Assembly (NCBI RefSeq): GCF_900182955.1
Contig: NZ_FXUL01000010.1
Coordinates: forward strand, 124,001 to 188,000
DNA length: 64,000 nucleotides
Origin: Noviherbaspirillum suwonense
GTDB lineage: Bacteria; Pseudomonadota; Gammaproteobacteria; Burkholderiales; Burkholderiaceae_D
Direction: 5' to 3'
The notes under the pieces are model-generated. The model was not told the DNA's origin. It searched no databases and saw only the letters and a list, made by a program, of their open reading frames with translations. Position 1 is the stretch's first letter. Each line of letters begins with the position of its first letter. This document shows, in pieces, positions 54,794-63,022 of the stretch. The position numbers and the translations under genes are program-made.

Positions 54794-55024
54794 ATGAAAA
54801 AAATCGTCAGTCTCGCCGCCCTGCTGCTGCTCGCCTCGACCGCGCAGGCCCAGGTCCATTTCGACTCCGGCAGCGCCAAGCCCAAGAACCCGCGGGCGAT
54901 GCAATTCAACGAGCGCCAGTTGCACGAGTCCGAGCAGGCGAAAAAGCGCCGCGTGCTGGTTCGCTGCCGCGACGGCTCGAAACATATTGCGCGGGTGTGC
55001 CGCCGGCATGGCGGAGTTGCCTGA
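54794..55024 (+). CDS. Small exported basic protein
   Basis: A 76-residue protein with a signal peptide (MKKIVSLAALLLLASTAQAQ) and a 56-residue, strongly basic mature part with two cysteines (VRCRDGSKHIARVCRRHGG) that could form a disulfide. The wording is reminiscent of small secreted proteins of unknown role common in Burkholderiales. Its last 17 bases overlap the WGR gene in another frame, so the two are coupled. The promoter at 54696-54723 reads into it. Confidence 0.7.
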   Translation: MKKIVSLAALLLLASTAQAQVHFDSGSAKPKNPRAMQFNERQLHESEQAKKRRVLVRCRDGSKHIARVCRRHGGVA

Positions 55025-55268
55025 AGCCGCTGCCGCGCCGGGACCGGTCAGCTACCGGTTCACCTGGCACACGCGGTTCTATACGGCGGTGCTGGACCGC
55101 GACCTGTTCGACCAGTGGACTGTTACGCGAAGCTGGGGCAGCACGCGGAATGGCCAGGGCGGCGGGCGGGTGACGGTGGTGGAAAACTTTGAGGCGGGGA
55201 TGGCGTTGCTGGGGGTGATTGCGAGGCGGCGGGAGCGGCTTGGATATAGATCATCTATTAATTTATAA
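55008..55268 (+). CDS. Solo WGR-domain protein
   Basis: An 86-residue protein that is almost wholly a WGR domain: YRFTWHTRFYTAVLDRDLFD, then QWTVTRSWGSTRNGQGGGRV, with the namesake W-G-(S/R) after a conserved arginine. WGR domains bind DNA or nucleic acid ends in poly(ADP-ribose) polymerases and in some bacterial proteins, but free-standing versions have no known role. The ATG at 55008 lies inside the gene for the small exported protein (17-base overlap). It has no catalytic part and is probably cytoplasmic. Confidence 0.75.
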   Translation: MAELPEAAAAPGPVSYRFTWHTRFYTAVLDRDLFDQWTVTRSWGSTRNGQGGGRVTVVENFEAGMALLGVIARRRERLGYRSSINL

Positions 55269-55278
55269 GGCTGAATGC

Positions 55279-55301
55279 AAAAAGGCACCCAAGGATGCCT
55301 T
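55279..55301 (-). terminator. Intrinsic terminator of pilA
   Basis: On the minus strand AAGGCATCC and GGGTGCCTT form a hairpin (one G:U pair) followed by a run of five T residues (including 55283-55279), 19 bases after the pilA stop codon. It also marks the end of the convergent WGR gene. Confidence 0.75.
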
Positions 55302-55319
55302 AATTCATAAATTTCTTAA

Positions 55320-55781
55320 TTATGGTGTTCCTGAAGCTATTGCATTGCGGCATTCTGCAGGAGCATATTTGAACAAGGCGGTAGTCGTCGTGCATTTCCA
55401 TGCAACGGTGCCATCAGTATTAACCGTCGGGGTCAAGGTAAGGGGAACGCTCTTAGCTTTAGACGTACCAGTCACCAAAATGACACCTGTGGTGTCGGTG
55501 CAGTTGCTTGAGAGGGTATTATCTGTTGCCGTTGCCAAGTTGGTAACGCCCTTACAAGCACCTGCAGCAATGGTGCCACCGTTATTAGCAATATTTTCGG
55601 TTACCGTGGCTTTCATGGAAGAACCGAGAATAGCTAGTTCAGATACGCGACCACGAACTGTGTAATCTTGATAAGCCGGTAAGGCTACAGCCGCCAAAAT
55701 ACCGATAATCGCGACAACGATCATCAATTCGATAAGGGTGAAACCCTTCTGTGCTTGCTGCTTGTATTGAGCGAATTTCAT
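55320..55781 (-). CDS. pilA: Type IV pilin major subunit
   Basis: A 153-residue prepilin: short basic leader [13 protein letters not shown], cleavage after Gly13, then the methylated Phe and [20 protein letters not shown] with the essential Glu at mature position 5. The globular half has two cysteine pairs, GACKGV/SSNCTD and WKCTT/AECRNA, typical of type IVa pilins. It builds pili for twitching, attachment and DNA uptake. The gene is AT-richer and uses codons unlike its neighbours, as usual for exposed, diversifying pilins. A sigma-54 promoter lies 61 bases upstream and a terminator follows. Confidence 0.96.
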   Translation of the reverse strand: MKFAQYKQQAQKGFTLIELMIVVAIIGILAAVALPAYQDYTVRGRVSELAILGSSMKATVTENIANNGGTIAAGACKGVTNLATATDNTLSSNCTDTTGVILVTGTSKAKSVPLTLTPTVNTDGTVAWKCTTTTALFKYAPAECRNAIASGTP

Positions 55782-55841
55782 ATTGTCCATCCTGGAGTAG
55801 AGAAGTTGAGTAACGAAACCTGTTGAAGCTGGTTTCTCTAC

Positions 55842-55857
55842 AGCAACATGCGTGCCA
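55842..55857 (-). promoter_or_regulatory. Sigma-54 promoter of pilA
   Basis: On the minus strand TGGCACGCATGTTGCT matches the sigma-54 consensus (TGGCACG-N4-TTGCW) at every defined position: GG of the -24 and GC of the -12 elements are correctly spaced. In other bacteria pilA is driven by sigma-54 with PilR; the pilS-pilR genes are not in this window. Confidence 0.9.
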
Positions 55858-56030
55858 GCAACGTTTCTCATTAGAAATTCAGCAAAACGATGGTTTTTCC
55901 GTGCCGGGCATGGAAAGATGGCGGAGAGAAATGGCCTGCCAGGCGATTTGGCACCGCAAGATGCGCTGCCACCCGATGCTGGCACCGGCCGCCAACCCGC
56001 CAGGACCTGGCGCAGCGTAGGAAACGGATA

Positions 56031-56501
56031 GTGGAACTGATCAGCCTTGCAGCAGCAATCACCCTGACCGAATGGAGCGAGCGGACGTTCTGGCGGCGGT
56101 TTGCCGACGGCTCGGTGAAACGGGAAATGGAAACCGGCGGCAATGGCAAGTCCATGGTGCACCTGGAATCCATCAAGCCGCACATCGCCATCCCGCTGGC
56201 GTCCGAGGACCTGCTGCTGGTGCAGCAGGCCGACCGGGGCGACCCGGCCGCGCAAAACGACCTTGCGCTGATCTTCCTCGCCAGCGGCAAGACCCGCGGC
56301 GCGATCTACTGGCTGGAACTGGCGGCCCGCCAGGATTACGCCGATGCGATGCACTGGCTGGCGCGCTGCCACCTCGATGGCAACGGCGTGGCGCCCGACG
56401 ATCACCTCGGCCTGATGTGGCTGTCCAAGGCCGCCGCGCACGGCCACCTGATTTCGCAAGGGCAGCTGCAGGTCATGCGCGACAGGTTCACCGCCGGCTA
56501 G
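56031..56501 (+). CDS. Sel1-repeat protein next to pilA
   Basis: A 156-residue protein with TPR-like Sel1 repeats in the second half ([34 protein letters not shown]), helical scaffolds for protein contact. The N-terminus is a likely signal or membrane segment ([20 protein letters not shown]). The start is GTG at 56031; the frame is open upstream but reads GC-rich nonsense. It is divergent from pilA, sharing the intergenic region with its sigma-54 promoter, and may have a pilus-related role, but this is only positional. Confidence 0.6.
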   Translation: MELISLAAAITLTEWSERTFWRRFADGSVKREMETGGNGKSMVHLESIKPHIAIPLASEDLLLVQQADRGDPAAQNDLALIFLASGKTRGAIYWLELAARQDYADAMHWLARCHLDGNGVAPDDHLGLMWLSKAAAHGHLISQGQLQVMRDRFTAG

Positions 56502-56536
56502 GCGCAGCCGCATGGCAGCCGCGCCGCGCAGCGTTC

Positions 56537-57472
56537 CTAGCGCGCCGGCTCCTGCGCCCGCGCCGGCCGCGCCAGCCGGCCGCCGAACAGCACGCAGGCC
56601 AGCGCCGCGACGATCAGCGCGATGCCCGCCCATTGCCATCCGGTGATCGCCTCGCCCAGGAACAGCATGCCGCTAGACAGCCCGACCACCGGCACGCCCA
56701 GGCTAAACGGCGCGATCCGGTTGGCGCCGTGGCGCTTGATCAGGCTGGTCCACATCGTGTAGCCGAAGATCGTCGCGACCCAGCCCAGATAGGCCACCGC
56801 GACCCAGCCCTGCCACGGCGCCGCAGTCCATTGCCAGCGGGTTTCCGGCGCGTCGAACAGCAGCGACAGGCCGACGAATGGCAGCACCGGGACTGCGCTG
56901 CACCAGACCAGGAAGCTCAGCGCGTCGAATTCCGGCGCGGCACGCTGGACCAGGCGCACCACGATGTTGGAGGCGGCCCACATCGACGCCGCCGCCAGGC
57001 ACAGCGCAAAGCCGAGCGCCGTGGTGGCCGCGGCGGCGCCGGCGGCCGGCAGCAGGTAATTCATCGCAAAGCAGCACAGTCCCAGCGCCGCCAGCCCGAG
57101 GCCGGCCAGGAGCGGCTTGCCGGGTTTCTCCGCCAGCACGATGAAGCTGAACAGCGCGGTAAAGAACAGCTGGGTCTGCAGCAGCACCGACGCCAGCGCC
57201 GCCGTCATGCCGATGCGCAGCGACAGGAACAGCAGCCCGAACTGGCCGACGCCCTGGCACATCCCGTACAGCAGCAGCCATTTCCAGTGCAGCCGCGGCG
57301 CCCGCACCAGCAGGATCAGCGGCAGCATCGCGAACAGGTAGCGGGCCGCGCCCAGCTGGAACGGCGTGAAACTGCGCAGCCCGATCTTCATCGCCACGAA
57401 GTTGGTGCCCCAGATCAGCACGATCAGGCCCGCAGCCAGCAGGTCGCGGCCGCTCAGAGTGGTTTGTCGCAT
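56537..57472 (-). CDS. EamA/DMT-family transporter
   Basis: A 311-residue protein with ten membrane helices arranged as two EamA repeats ([20 protein letters not shown] at the start; [20 protein letters not shown] in the second half). Relatives are exporters of amino acids or other metabolites (YdcZ/EamA/RhaT type). Substrate unknown. It precedes the helicase gene on the same strand in map order but reads from a separate upstream start, 59 bases after the helicase stop. Confidence 0.9.
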   Translation of the reverse strand: MRQTTLSGRDLLAAGLIVLIWGTNFVAMKIGLRSFTPFQLGAARYLFAMLPLILLVRAPRLHWKWLLLYGMCQGVGQFGLLFLSLRIGMTAALASVLLQTQLFFTALFSFIVLAEKPGKPLLAGLGLAALGLCCFAMNYLLPAAGAAAATTALGFALCLAAASMWAASNIVVRLVQRAAPEFDALSFLVWCSAVPVLPFVGLSLLFDAPETRWQWTAAPWQGWVAVAYLGWVATIFGYTMWTSLIKRHGANRIAPFSLGVPVVGLSSGMLFLGEAITGWQWAGIALIVAALACVLFGGRLARPARAQEPAR

Positions 57473-57531
57473 GGTGTTCCTATGGTCTCCGCAGCATGGT
57501 TGTCATGTTGTTCTTGTCCGGCGACACGCGC

Positions 57532-59844
57532 TTACCGTCCCGGCGGCTGTGCGCCGGGAGCGTCGCGCAGCCGCTTCACGTCCCACCATTCCGGCAGCAG
57601 CCTGCGCACTTCGCCGCGCACGTAGCGGTCGTCGATCAGGTAGACCACGCCGCGGTCGTCGCGCGTGCGGATCACGCGGCCGGCGGCCTGCACGACCTTC
57701 TGCAGCCCGGGATACAGGTAGGTGTAGTCGTAGCCGGCGCCGAAGGTCTGCTGCATGCGTTCGCGCATCTGCTCGTTGACCGGGTTGATCTGCGGCAGGC
57801 CGAGGGTCGCGATAAAGGCGCCGATCAGCCGCCGTCCGGGCAGGTCGATGCCTTCGCCGAATGCGCCGCCCAGCACCGCGAAGCCGATGCCGCAGCTGTC
57901 CACCGTGAAGCGCGACAGAAAGGCGTTACGCGCGCCCTCCTCCATGCCGCGCGACTGTTCCCAGAACGGGATCTCCGGATGCCGCTCGGCCAGCAGCGCC
58001 GCGACCTGGCGCAGGTAATCGAAGCTGCTGAAGAAAGCCAGGTAGTTGCCCGGCTGCCGCGCATACTGGCGCGCCACCAGGTCGGCGATCGGCGCGGCCG
58101 ACTGTTCGCGCTGCCGGTAGCGGGTCGAGATATGGCTGACCACCTGCACCGCCAGCTGGCCGGCGTCGAACGGCGACTCGACATCGACCCAGACCGTCTT
58201 CTCGTCCAGCCCCAGCATGTCGGTGTAGAAGGGCCGCGGGTTGAGCGTGGCCGAGAACATCGCGGTGGCCTGGGCCGCGGCCAGCCGGGGCTTCAGGAAC
58301 GGCGCCGGCACGACGTTGCGCAGGCATAGCCTGGCCCCGCGGCCGCCGGCGTCCAGCGTCACGTCGAACAGCGAATGGGATCCGAACAGCTCCGCGACCC
58401 GGCCGAAATGCAGCACGTCGAAATAGAAGCGCTGCAGCTGCTCATGCACCTCGGTCGGGTGTTCGGTCAGGTAGTCGGTCATGCTGGTGCCGGCCTGCTG
58501 CAGCGCATGGACCAGCGCATCCGGCAGGTTCTCGTGCACCTGGTACGTGTCCGCCTGGTCGCGCCAGAGCGCGTTCCAGGCGCGGTTCAGCTTGTCCAGC
58601 GGCTTTTTCAGCGGCGGCGGCGCGCAGCGGCGCAGGGCTTTCAGGTCATGCTGGTCGAGTTCGGCGCTATACATCTTGCGGGCGCGCTCGACCATGTTGT
58701 GCGCCTCGTCCACCAGCACCGCGACGCGCCACTGGTTCGACAGCGTCAGCCCGAACAGCATCGCCGACAGGTCGAAGTAATAGTTATAGTCGCCGATGAT
58801 CACGTCGCACCAGCGCGCCAGCTCCATGCTCAGGTAATACGGGCAGACCTGGTGCGCCAGCGCCACCGTCCGCAAGCCCTGCTGGTCCAGCACCCCCGCC
58901 TGGACCGCGGCGCTGCGCGCTGCCGGCAGCCGGTCGTAGAAGCCCTGCGCCAGCGGACAGGAAGCGCCGTGGCAGGCCTTGTCCGGGTGCTCGCAGGCCT
59001 TGTCCCGCGCCACCAGTTCCAGCGTGCGCAGCGGCGGCGGGCCGGCGCGGCCGATCTGCGCCAGCGCATCCAGCGCCAGCGCCCGGCCCGAGGTCTTGGC
59101 CGCCAGGAAGAACACCTTGTCGAGCGCCTGGCCGGGACAGGCCTTCAGCAGCGGAAACAGCGTGCCCACGGTCTTGCCTATGCCGGTCGGCGCCTGCGCC
59201 ATCAGGCAGCCGCCGTCGCGGGCGGTGCGGTACACCGAGGCGGCCAGGTGGCGCTGCCCCGGCCGGAATTCGGCATGCGGAAACGGCAGCGCCAGCAGCG
59301 CGGCGTCGCGCGCCGCGCGATGCGCGAGCTCCTGCTCGGCCCAGGCCTGGAACCGCGAGCACTGGTCCTCGAAATACGCCTGCAGCCAGGCCGCATCGCG
59401 CTTCTCGGTCAGCATGGTCTCGCGCTGGCTGCCAATATCGAAATACACCAGCGCCAGCTCCACGTCGTCCAGGCCGCGCGCCTGGCACAGCAGCCAGCCG
59501 TAGATGCGCACCTGCGCCCAGTGCAGGTGGCGGTGGTTGTCCGGCATCGCGTCGAGTTCGCCGCGGTAGGTCTTGACCTCTTCGAGCCGGTTGGCCGCCG
59601 GGTCGTAGCCGTCCGCCCTGCCGCGCACCAGCAGCTGCCCGTGTTCGCCGGAAAGGCTGACCTCGGATTCATACGGCGCCGCCCGCCGCGACGCCACGAC
59701 GGCATGGCCGGCGATGCCTTCCAGCGCGGTCGGCGACGGCGTGAACCGCAGGTCGAGGTCGCCGGCCTTGGCGGTGAACTCGCACAGCGCCCTGACGGCC
59801 ACCGTGTAGCGCGGCGGCGGCGCAGCTGGCGTGATCGGGTTCAC
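57532..59844 (-). CDS. PD-(D/E)XK nuclease fused to XPD/DinG-type iron-sulfur helicase
   Basis: A 770-residue protein. Residues 60-120 carry a RecB/Cas4-type nuclease motif set: Asp78 in GRADG, Glu89 and Lys91 in EEVKT and Gln111 in QVRIYG. The helicase follows, with Walker A APTGIGKT (218-225), four cysteines of an iron-sulfur domain (Cys284, 291, 296, 334), DEAH at 379-382 and the late motif QAAGRVIRTRDDRG. Such 5'-3' helicases unwind damaged or R-loop DNA. The four usual nuclease residues are present, so it may cut as well as unwind. The start is GTG at 59844 without a clear ribosome site. The usual VRR-NUC partner of such helicases is not adjacent. Confidence 0.88.
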   Translation of the reverse strand: MNPITPAAPPPRYTVAVRALCEFTAKAGDLDLRFTPSPTALEGIAGHAVVASRRAAPYESEVSLSGEHGQLLVRGRADGYDPAANRLEEVKTYRGELDAMPDNHRHLHWAQVRIYGWLLCQARGLDDVELALVYFDIGSQRETMLTEKRDAAWLQAYFEDQCSRFQAWAEQELAHRAARDAALLALPFPHAEFRPGQRHLAASVYRTARDGGCLMAQAPTGIGKTVGTLFPLLKACPGQALDKVFFLAAKTSGRALALDALAQIGRAGPPPLRTLELVARDKACEHPDKACHGASCPLAQGFYDRLPAARSAAVQAGVLDQQGLRTVALAHQVCPYYLSMELARWCDVIIGDYNYYFDLSAMLFGLTLSNQWRVAVLVDEAHNMVERARKMYSAELDQHDLKALRRCAPPPLKKPLDKLNRAWNALWRDQADTYQVHENLPDALVHALQQAGTSMTDYLTEHPTEVHEQLQRFYFDVLHFGRVAELFGSHSLFDVTLDAGGRGARLCLRNVVPAPFLKPRLAAAQATAMFSATLNPRPFYTDMLGLDEKTVWVDVESPFDAGQLAVQVVSHISTRYRQREQSAAPIADLVARQYARQPGNYLAFFSSFDYLRQVAALLAERHPEIPFWEQSRGMEEGARNAFLSRFTVDSCGIGFAVLGGAFGEGIDLPGRRLIGAFIATLGLPQINPVNEQMRERMQQTFGAGYDYTYLYPGLQKVVQAAGRVIRTRDDRGVVYLIDDRYVRGEVRRLLPEWWDVKRLRDAPGAQPPGR

Positions 59845-59868
59845 GGGAAAAGGTTCGGGCTTGCCGGG

Positions 59869-60366
59869 TCAGGTCGGGCGGCGGAAGCCGCCTTCTATCC
59901 AGGCGGAAGCGCTGGACGGGGTCAGCTTGAAGTTCGGCGCAACCCGCACCGCGGCAAGCTGCTCGCCGTACTCGTCGCGCGCCGACAGAGTCGCATACGG
60001 GTCGTCCTCGTCCGGCACGATGTCGAGCACGACCTCGATGCGCCCGGCGTCGGCATTGACGAACACGCTCTTGTGCAGCATCGCGTGCATGTGCTGCTCG
60101 TGCCGGCGCAGCACTTCGGACGCAGTCTTGACCAGGGTGTTGAAGGCGGCGGTGTCCAGCGGCTTGGGATTCTTCTTGTCGCGGCCCATGGTCCAGGGCC
60201 CGACCAGCGCGGGTTCCACCTCGCCGTCCTTGAACATGGCGACCGCCCAGCCTTCGTCATCGTCATTCTTGATCACGCGGGCGGTCCAGCCATTGTCGCG
60301 CCACAGGCGCGGTTCTTCGATTTTCCCGTCGTCGGACGCGGGCAGTTCAGGGGAAGTGTCAGTCAT
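59869..60366 (-). CDS. Hypothetical protein next to the helicase
   Basis: A 165-residue acidic, soluble protein (MTDTSPELPASDDGKIEEPR; then GWTARVIKNDDDEGWAVAMF, WTMGRDKKNPKPLDTAAFNT, and the end ASAWIEGGFRRPT). No membrane or catalytic motif is evident. It ends 24 bases before the helicase start on the same strand, so the two are probably one transcript, and a helper role for the helicase can be imagined. I do not recognise a family. Confidence 0.7.
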   Translation of the reverse strand: MTDTSPELPASDDGKIEEPRLWRDNGWTARVIKNDDDEGWAVAMFKDGEVEPALVGPWTMGRDKKNPKPLDTAAFNTLVKTASEVLRRHEQHMHAMLHKSVFVNADAGRIEVVLDIVPDEDDPYATLSARDEYGEQLAAVRVAPNFKLTPSSASAWIEGGFRRPT

Positions 60367-60459
60367 TGCGGAAATGCATGGAGGGAGGATTTCAAGCCGG
60401 TATCATAGTCCAAATACGCAGCGCCCACAGCGCGCCATCAACCCGTCCCTGGATGCCCC

Positions 60460-60981
60460 ATGTCAGACCAATCCGCCAGCCCCGACCGCAACGCCGAATT
60501 GCAGCAGCATCTGAAGGAAATGTTCAACCTTGCGCGCAGCGGCGACGCCGACGCGCTGGCCCGCCTGCTCGACCTCGGCGTGCCGGCCAACCTGCGCAAC
60601 GAAAAAGGCGACACGCTGCTGATGCTGGCCTGCTACCACGGTCATGCGGACGCGGCCCGGGTGCTGCTCCAGCACGGCGCCGACACGGAGATCTATAACG
60701 ACAACGGCCAGCTGCCGCTCGCCGCGGCCGCCTTCAAGGACTACCGCGAAATCGCCGAACTGCTTCTCGCCCATGGCGCGCGGGTCGACGGCGCCGCGCC
60801 CGACGGCCGCACCGCGCTGATGATGGCCGCGATGTTCAACCGCACCGGCATCCTGGAACTGATGCTGGCCCACGGCGCCGACCCGCATGCGCGCAATGCG
60901 AAGGGGCTGAGCGCGAAGGAGCTGGCGGCCAGCATGGGCGCGCCGGACACGGTCGCGCAGCTCGACGCGCTGGGCGCCTGA
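60460..60981 (+). CDS. Ankyrin-repeat protein
   Basis: A 173-residue protein made of about four ankyrin repeats (EKGDTLLMLACYHGHADAAR, NGQLPLAAAAFKDYREIAEL, DGRTALMMAAMFNRTGILEL). Such small soluble ankyrin proteins act as protein-binding scaffolds; in other bacteria some protect catalase or modulate stress responses. Transcribed away from the hypothetical protein. Partner unknown. Confidence 0.9.
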   Translation: MSDQSASPDRNAELQQHLKEMFNLARSGDADALARLLDLGVPANLRNEKGDTLLMLACYHGHADAARVLLQHGADTEIYNDNGQLPLAAAAFKDYREIAELLLAHGARVDGAAPDGRTALMMAAMFNRTGILELMLAHGADPHARNAKGLSAKELAASMGAPDTVAQLDALGA

Positions 60982-61092
60982 GGCGCCGTATTCGTTGTGA
61001 ATCAACCGTCGGCGCCCGCCGCGCTTCGCCGGTCGGGATAATCCGCCGGTCCCATTCGTCTCAACGGCCCCATCGGGGCACGGGATAGGTAT

Positions 61093-61105
61093 TACAATCC
61101 CGGCT
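61093..61105 (+). promoter_or_regulatory. TACAATCCCGGCT promoter-like element
   Basis: A TACAAT hexamer followed by CCCGGCT lies 44 bases before the transporter gene at 61137. The same 13-mer occurs at 62065-62077, 51 bases before the next gene, and TAGAATCCCGCT occurs at 11431. TACAAT is a good -10 box; no clear -35 is seen. Confidence 0.45.
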
Positions 61106-61136
61106 CGCCATCCGTCCCGCCGCCGCACGACCTCCC

Positions 61137-62036
61137 ATGACCAGCCGCCTGACCCCGTCCACCATCCTGCTTCTCGTCCTCCCGCCGCTGCTCTGGGCAA
61201 GCAATGCCGTTGTCGGCCGCATGGTGCAGGGCATGGTGCCGCCGGTGATGATGAACTTCATCCGCTGGATCGTCGCGTTCGTCGTCCTGCTGCCGCTGGC
61301 CGGCTGGGTGCTGAAGCCCGACAGCGGCATGTGGCGCGCCTGGCGCCGCTATTCGTGGCTGGGGCTGTTCGGCATCGGCCTGTACAACGCCTTGCAGTAC
61401 CTGGCGCTCAAGACCTCGACCCCCATCAATGTCACGCTGGTCGGCGCCAGCATGCCGGTCTGGATGCTGCTGATAGGCTGGCTGTATTTCAAGGTGCAGG
61501 TGAAGCCGCGCCAGATGCTGGGCGCCGTGCTGTCCATTGCCGGCGTGCTGGTGGTGCTGTCGCGCGGCGAATGGCGGCAGCTGCTGGGACTGAGGCTGGT
61601 CGCCGGCGACCTGCTGATGATGCTTGCCACGATAGCCTGGTCGCTCTACAGCTGGCTGCTGACCCTGCCCGGCGATGCGCAGAAGCTGCGGCACGACTGG
61701 TCCGCCTTCCTGATGGCGCAGGTGGTGTTCGGCCTCGCATGGTCCGGCCTGTTTGCCGGCGGCGAATGGATGCTGACCGATGCGCGCATCCACTGGAGCT
61801 GGCCGCTGGCCGCGGCGCTGCTGTACGTCGGCATCGGGCCGGCGGTCATTGCGCTGCGCTGCTGGGGAACCGGCGTGCAGCGGGTCGGCCCGAATACCGC
61901 CGCTTTCTTCAACAACCTGACGCCGCTGTTCGCCGCACTGCTGTCGTCGGCCTTCCTGGGCGAGCTGCCGCATCTTTACCATGCGGCGGCATTCCTGCTG
62001 GTGGTCGGCGGCATCGTGCTGTCCTCGCGGCGCTGA
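61137..62036 (+). CDS. EamA/DMT-family transporter
   Basis: A 299-residue, ten-helix protein with two EamA halves (LLLVLPPLLWASNAVVGRMV and VAGDLLMMLATIAWSLYSWL). The long acidic-free loops and the first-half signature LKTSTPINVTLVGASMPVWM are typical of DMT exporters. Unlike the transporter at 56.5 kb it stands alone behind a promoter-like element. Substrate unknown. Confidence 0.9.
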   Translation: MTSRLTPSTILLLVLPPLLWASNAVVGRMVQGMVPPVMMNFIRWIVAFVVLLPLAGWVLKPDSGMWRAWRRYSWLGLFGIGLYNALQYLALKTSTPINVTLVGASMPVWMLLIGWLYFKVQVKPRQMLGAVLSIAGVLVVLSRGEWRQLLGLRLVAGDLLMMLATIAWSLYSWLLTLPGDAQKLRHDWSAFLMAQVVFGLAWSGLFAGGEWMLTDARIHWSWPLAAALLYVGIGPAVIALRCWGTGVQRVGPNTAAFFNNLTPLFAALLSSAFLGELPHLYHAAAFLLVVGGIVLSSRR

Positions 62037-62064
62037 TCTGCGGCATGCGCGCCAGCCCAGCCGG

Positions 62065-62077
62065 TACAATCCCGGCT
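62065..62077 (+). promoter_or_regulatory. Second TACAATCCCGGCT promoter-like element
   Basis: Identical to the element at 61093-61105; it lies between the transporter stop and the thioesterase start, 51 bases before the latter, and would provide that gene with its own promoter. Confidence 0.45.
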
Positions 62078-62115
62078 GGCGCAGCGTGCGCCGCATTTCC
62101 GATCAAGACATCTCC

Positions 62116-62556
62116 ATGGCACGCCTTCAACTCGAATTCCCCGAAGACCAGTATTACTACGCGACCCAGCTCACCGTGCGGGTCACCGACATCAACGGCG
62201 CCAACCACCTCGGCAACGACTCGATGATCTCGATGATTTCCGAGGCGCGGGCGCGCTTCATGTTCGACTTCGGCCTCGAACAGGCGCTGGAACAGGACAT
62301 AGGCACCATCGTCACCGACCTCGCCACGACCTACCGCACCGAAGCCCATGCGCGGGACCAGCTGCTGTTCGAAGCCGGCGTCATGGACTTCAATACCTAC
62401 GGCGGCGACATCACGTTCCGCATCACCCGGCCGCGCGACCAGGCGCTCGTGGCCATGGCCAAGTCCGGTTTCGTGTTCTTCAATTACAAGACGCGCAAGG
62501 TGGTGCCGATGCCGGAAGCCTTCTACCGCAAGTTCGAGCGGGTCAACTGGCTCTAG
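62116..62556 (+). CDS. 4HBT-type acyl-CoA thioesterase
   Basis: A 146-residue hotdog protein of the 4-hydroxybenzoyl-CoA thioesterase/YbgC-FadM type: TVRVTDINGANHLGNDSMIS carries the conserved Asp and the histidine-asparagine region, followed by RARFMFDFGLEQALEQDIG and later KSGFVFFNYKTRKVVPMPEA. It hydrolyses some acyl-CoA. ATG at 62116. Its stop codon shares CTAG (62553-62556) with the stop codon of the convergent DUF1810 gene. Confidence 0.9.
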   Translation: MARLQLEFPEDQYYYATQLTVRVTDINGANHLGNDSMISMISEARARFMFDFGLEQALEQDIGTIVTDLATTYRTEAHARDQLLFEAGVMDFNTYGGDITFRITRPRDQALVAMAKSGFVFFNYKTRKVVPMPEAFYRKFERVNWL

Positions 62557-62987
62557 ACGCCCTGCTTCAGCAAGGCCAGCGTCGCCGGATCTTCGACGCC
62601 CTTGCAGTACTTGCGCAGGCAGTCGGCAAACACCGGCTCATCCGGCGCGGCCCGGCCGAACAGCGTCAGGCAGGACCTGAACTTGCTGTCGTCGGGACTG
62701 CCGAATATGTCATGCGCGCCGCTGCCCTGCACCGCCAGCACCAGGCCGCAGCAATGCCGCAAGCGCTCGCCCAGCACCGGGTGGGCAAGATAAGCCCGCG
62801 CTTCGTCCATCGACGCAATGCCGTAGCGCTCCGCCATCGCGCTGTGCCCCAGGCCGCGCATTTGCGGAAAGACGAACCACATCCAGTGGCTGGACTTGCG
62901 CCCGGCGCGCAGTTCCGCTTCGACGCGCGGCATGACCGGCGCTTGCGCATCGAGGAATCGTTGCAGGTCGTATCGATCGTGTTCCAT
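62553..62987 (-). CDS. DUF1810 protein
   Basis: A 144-residue protein fully covered by DUF1810: YDLQRFLDAQAPVMPRVEAE, SSHWMWFVFPQMRGLGHSAM, ARAYLAHPVLGERLRHCCGL and DIFGSPDDSKFRSCLTLFGR. The family is widespread; its function is unknown and some members are linked to stress or nucleotide metabolism only by context. The ATG at 62987 follows GGAGA. It ends against the thioesterase gene. Confidence 0.92.
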   Translation of the reverse strand: MEHDRYDLQRFLDAQAPVMPRVEAELRAGRKSSHWMWFVFPQMRGLGHSAMAERYGIASMDEARAYLAHPVLGERLRHCCGLVLAVQGSGAHDIFGSPDDSKFRSCLTLFGRAAPDEPVFADCLRKYCKGVEDPATLALLKQGV

Positions 62988-63022
62988 GCAGTTCTCCGTT
63001 GGGCCGGGGCCGGCTGCGTCCT

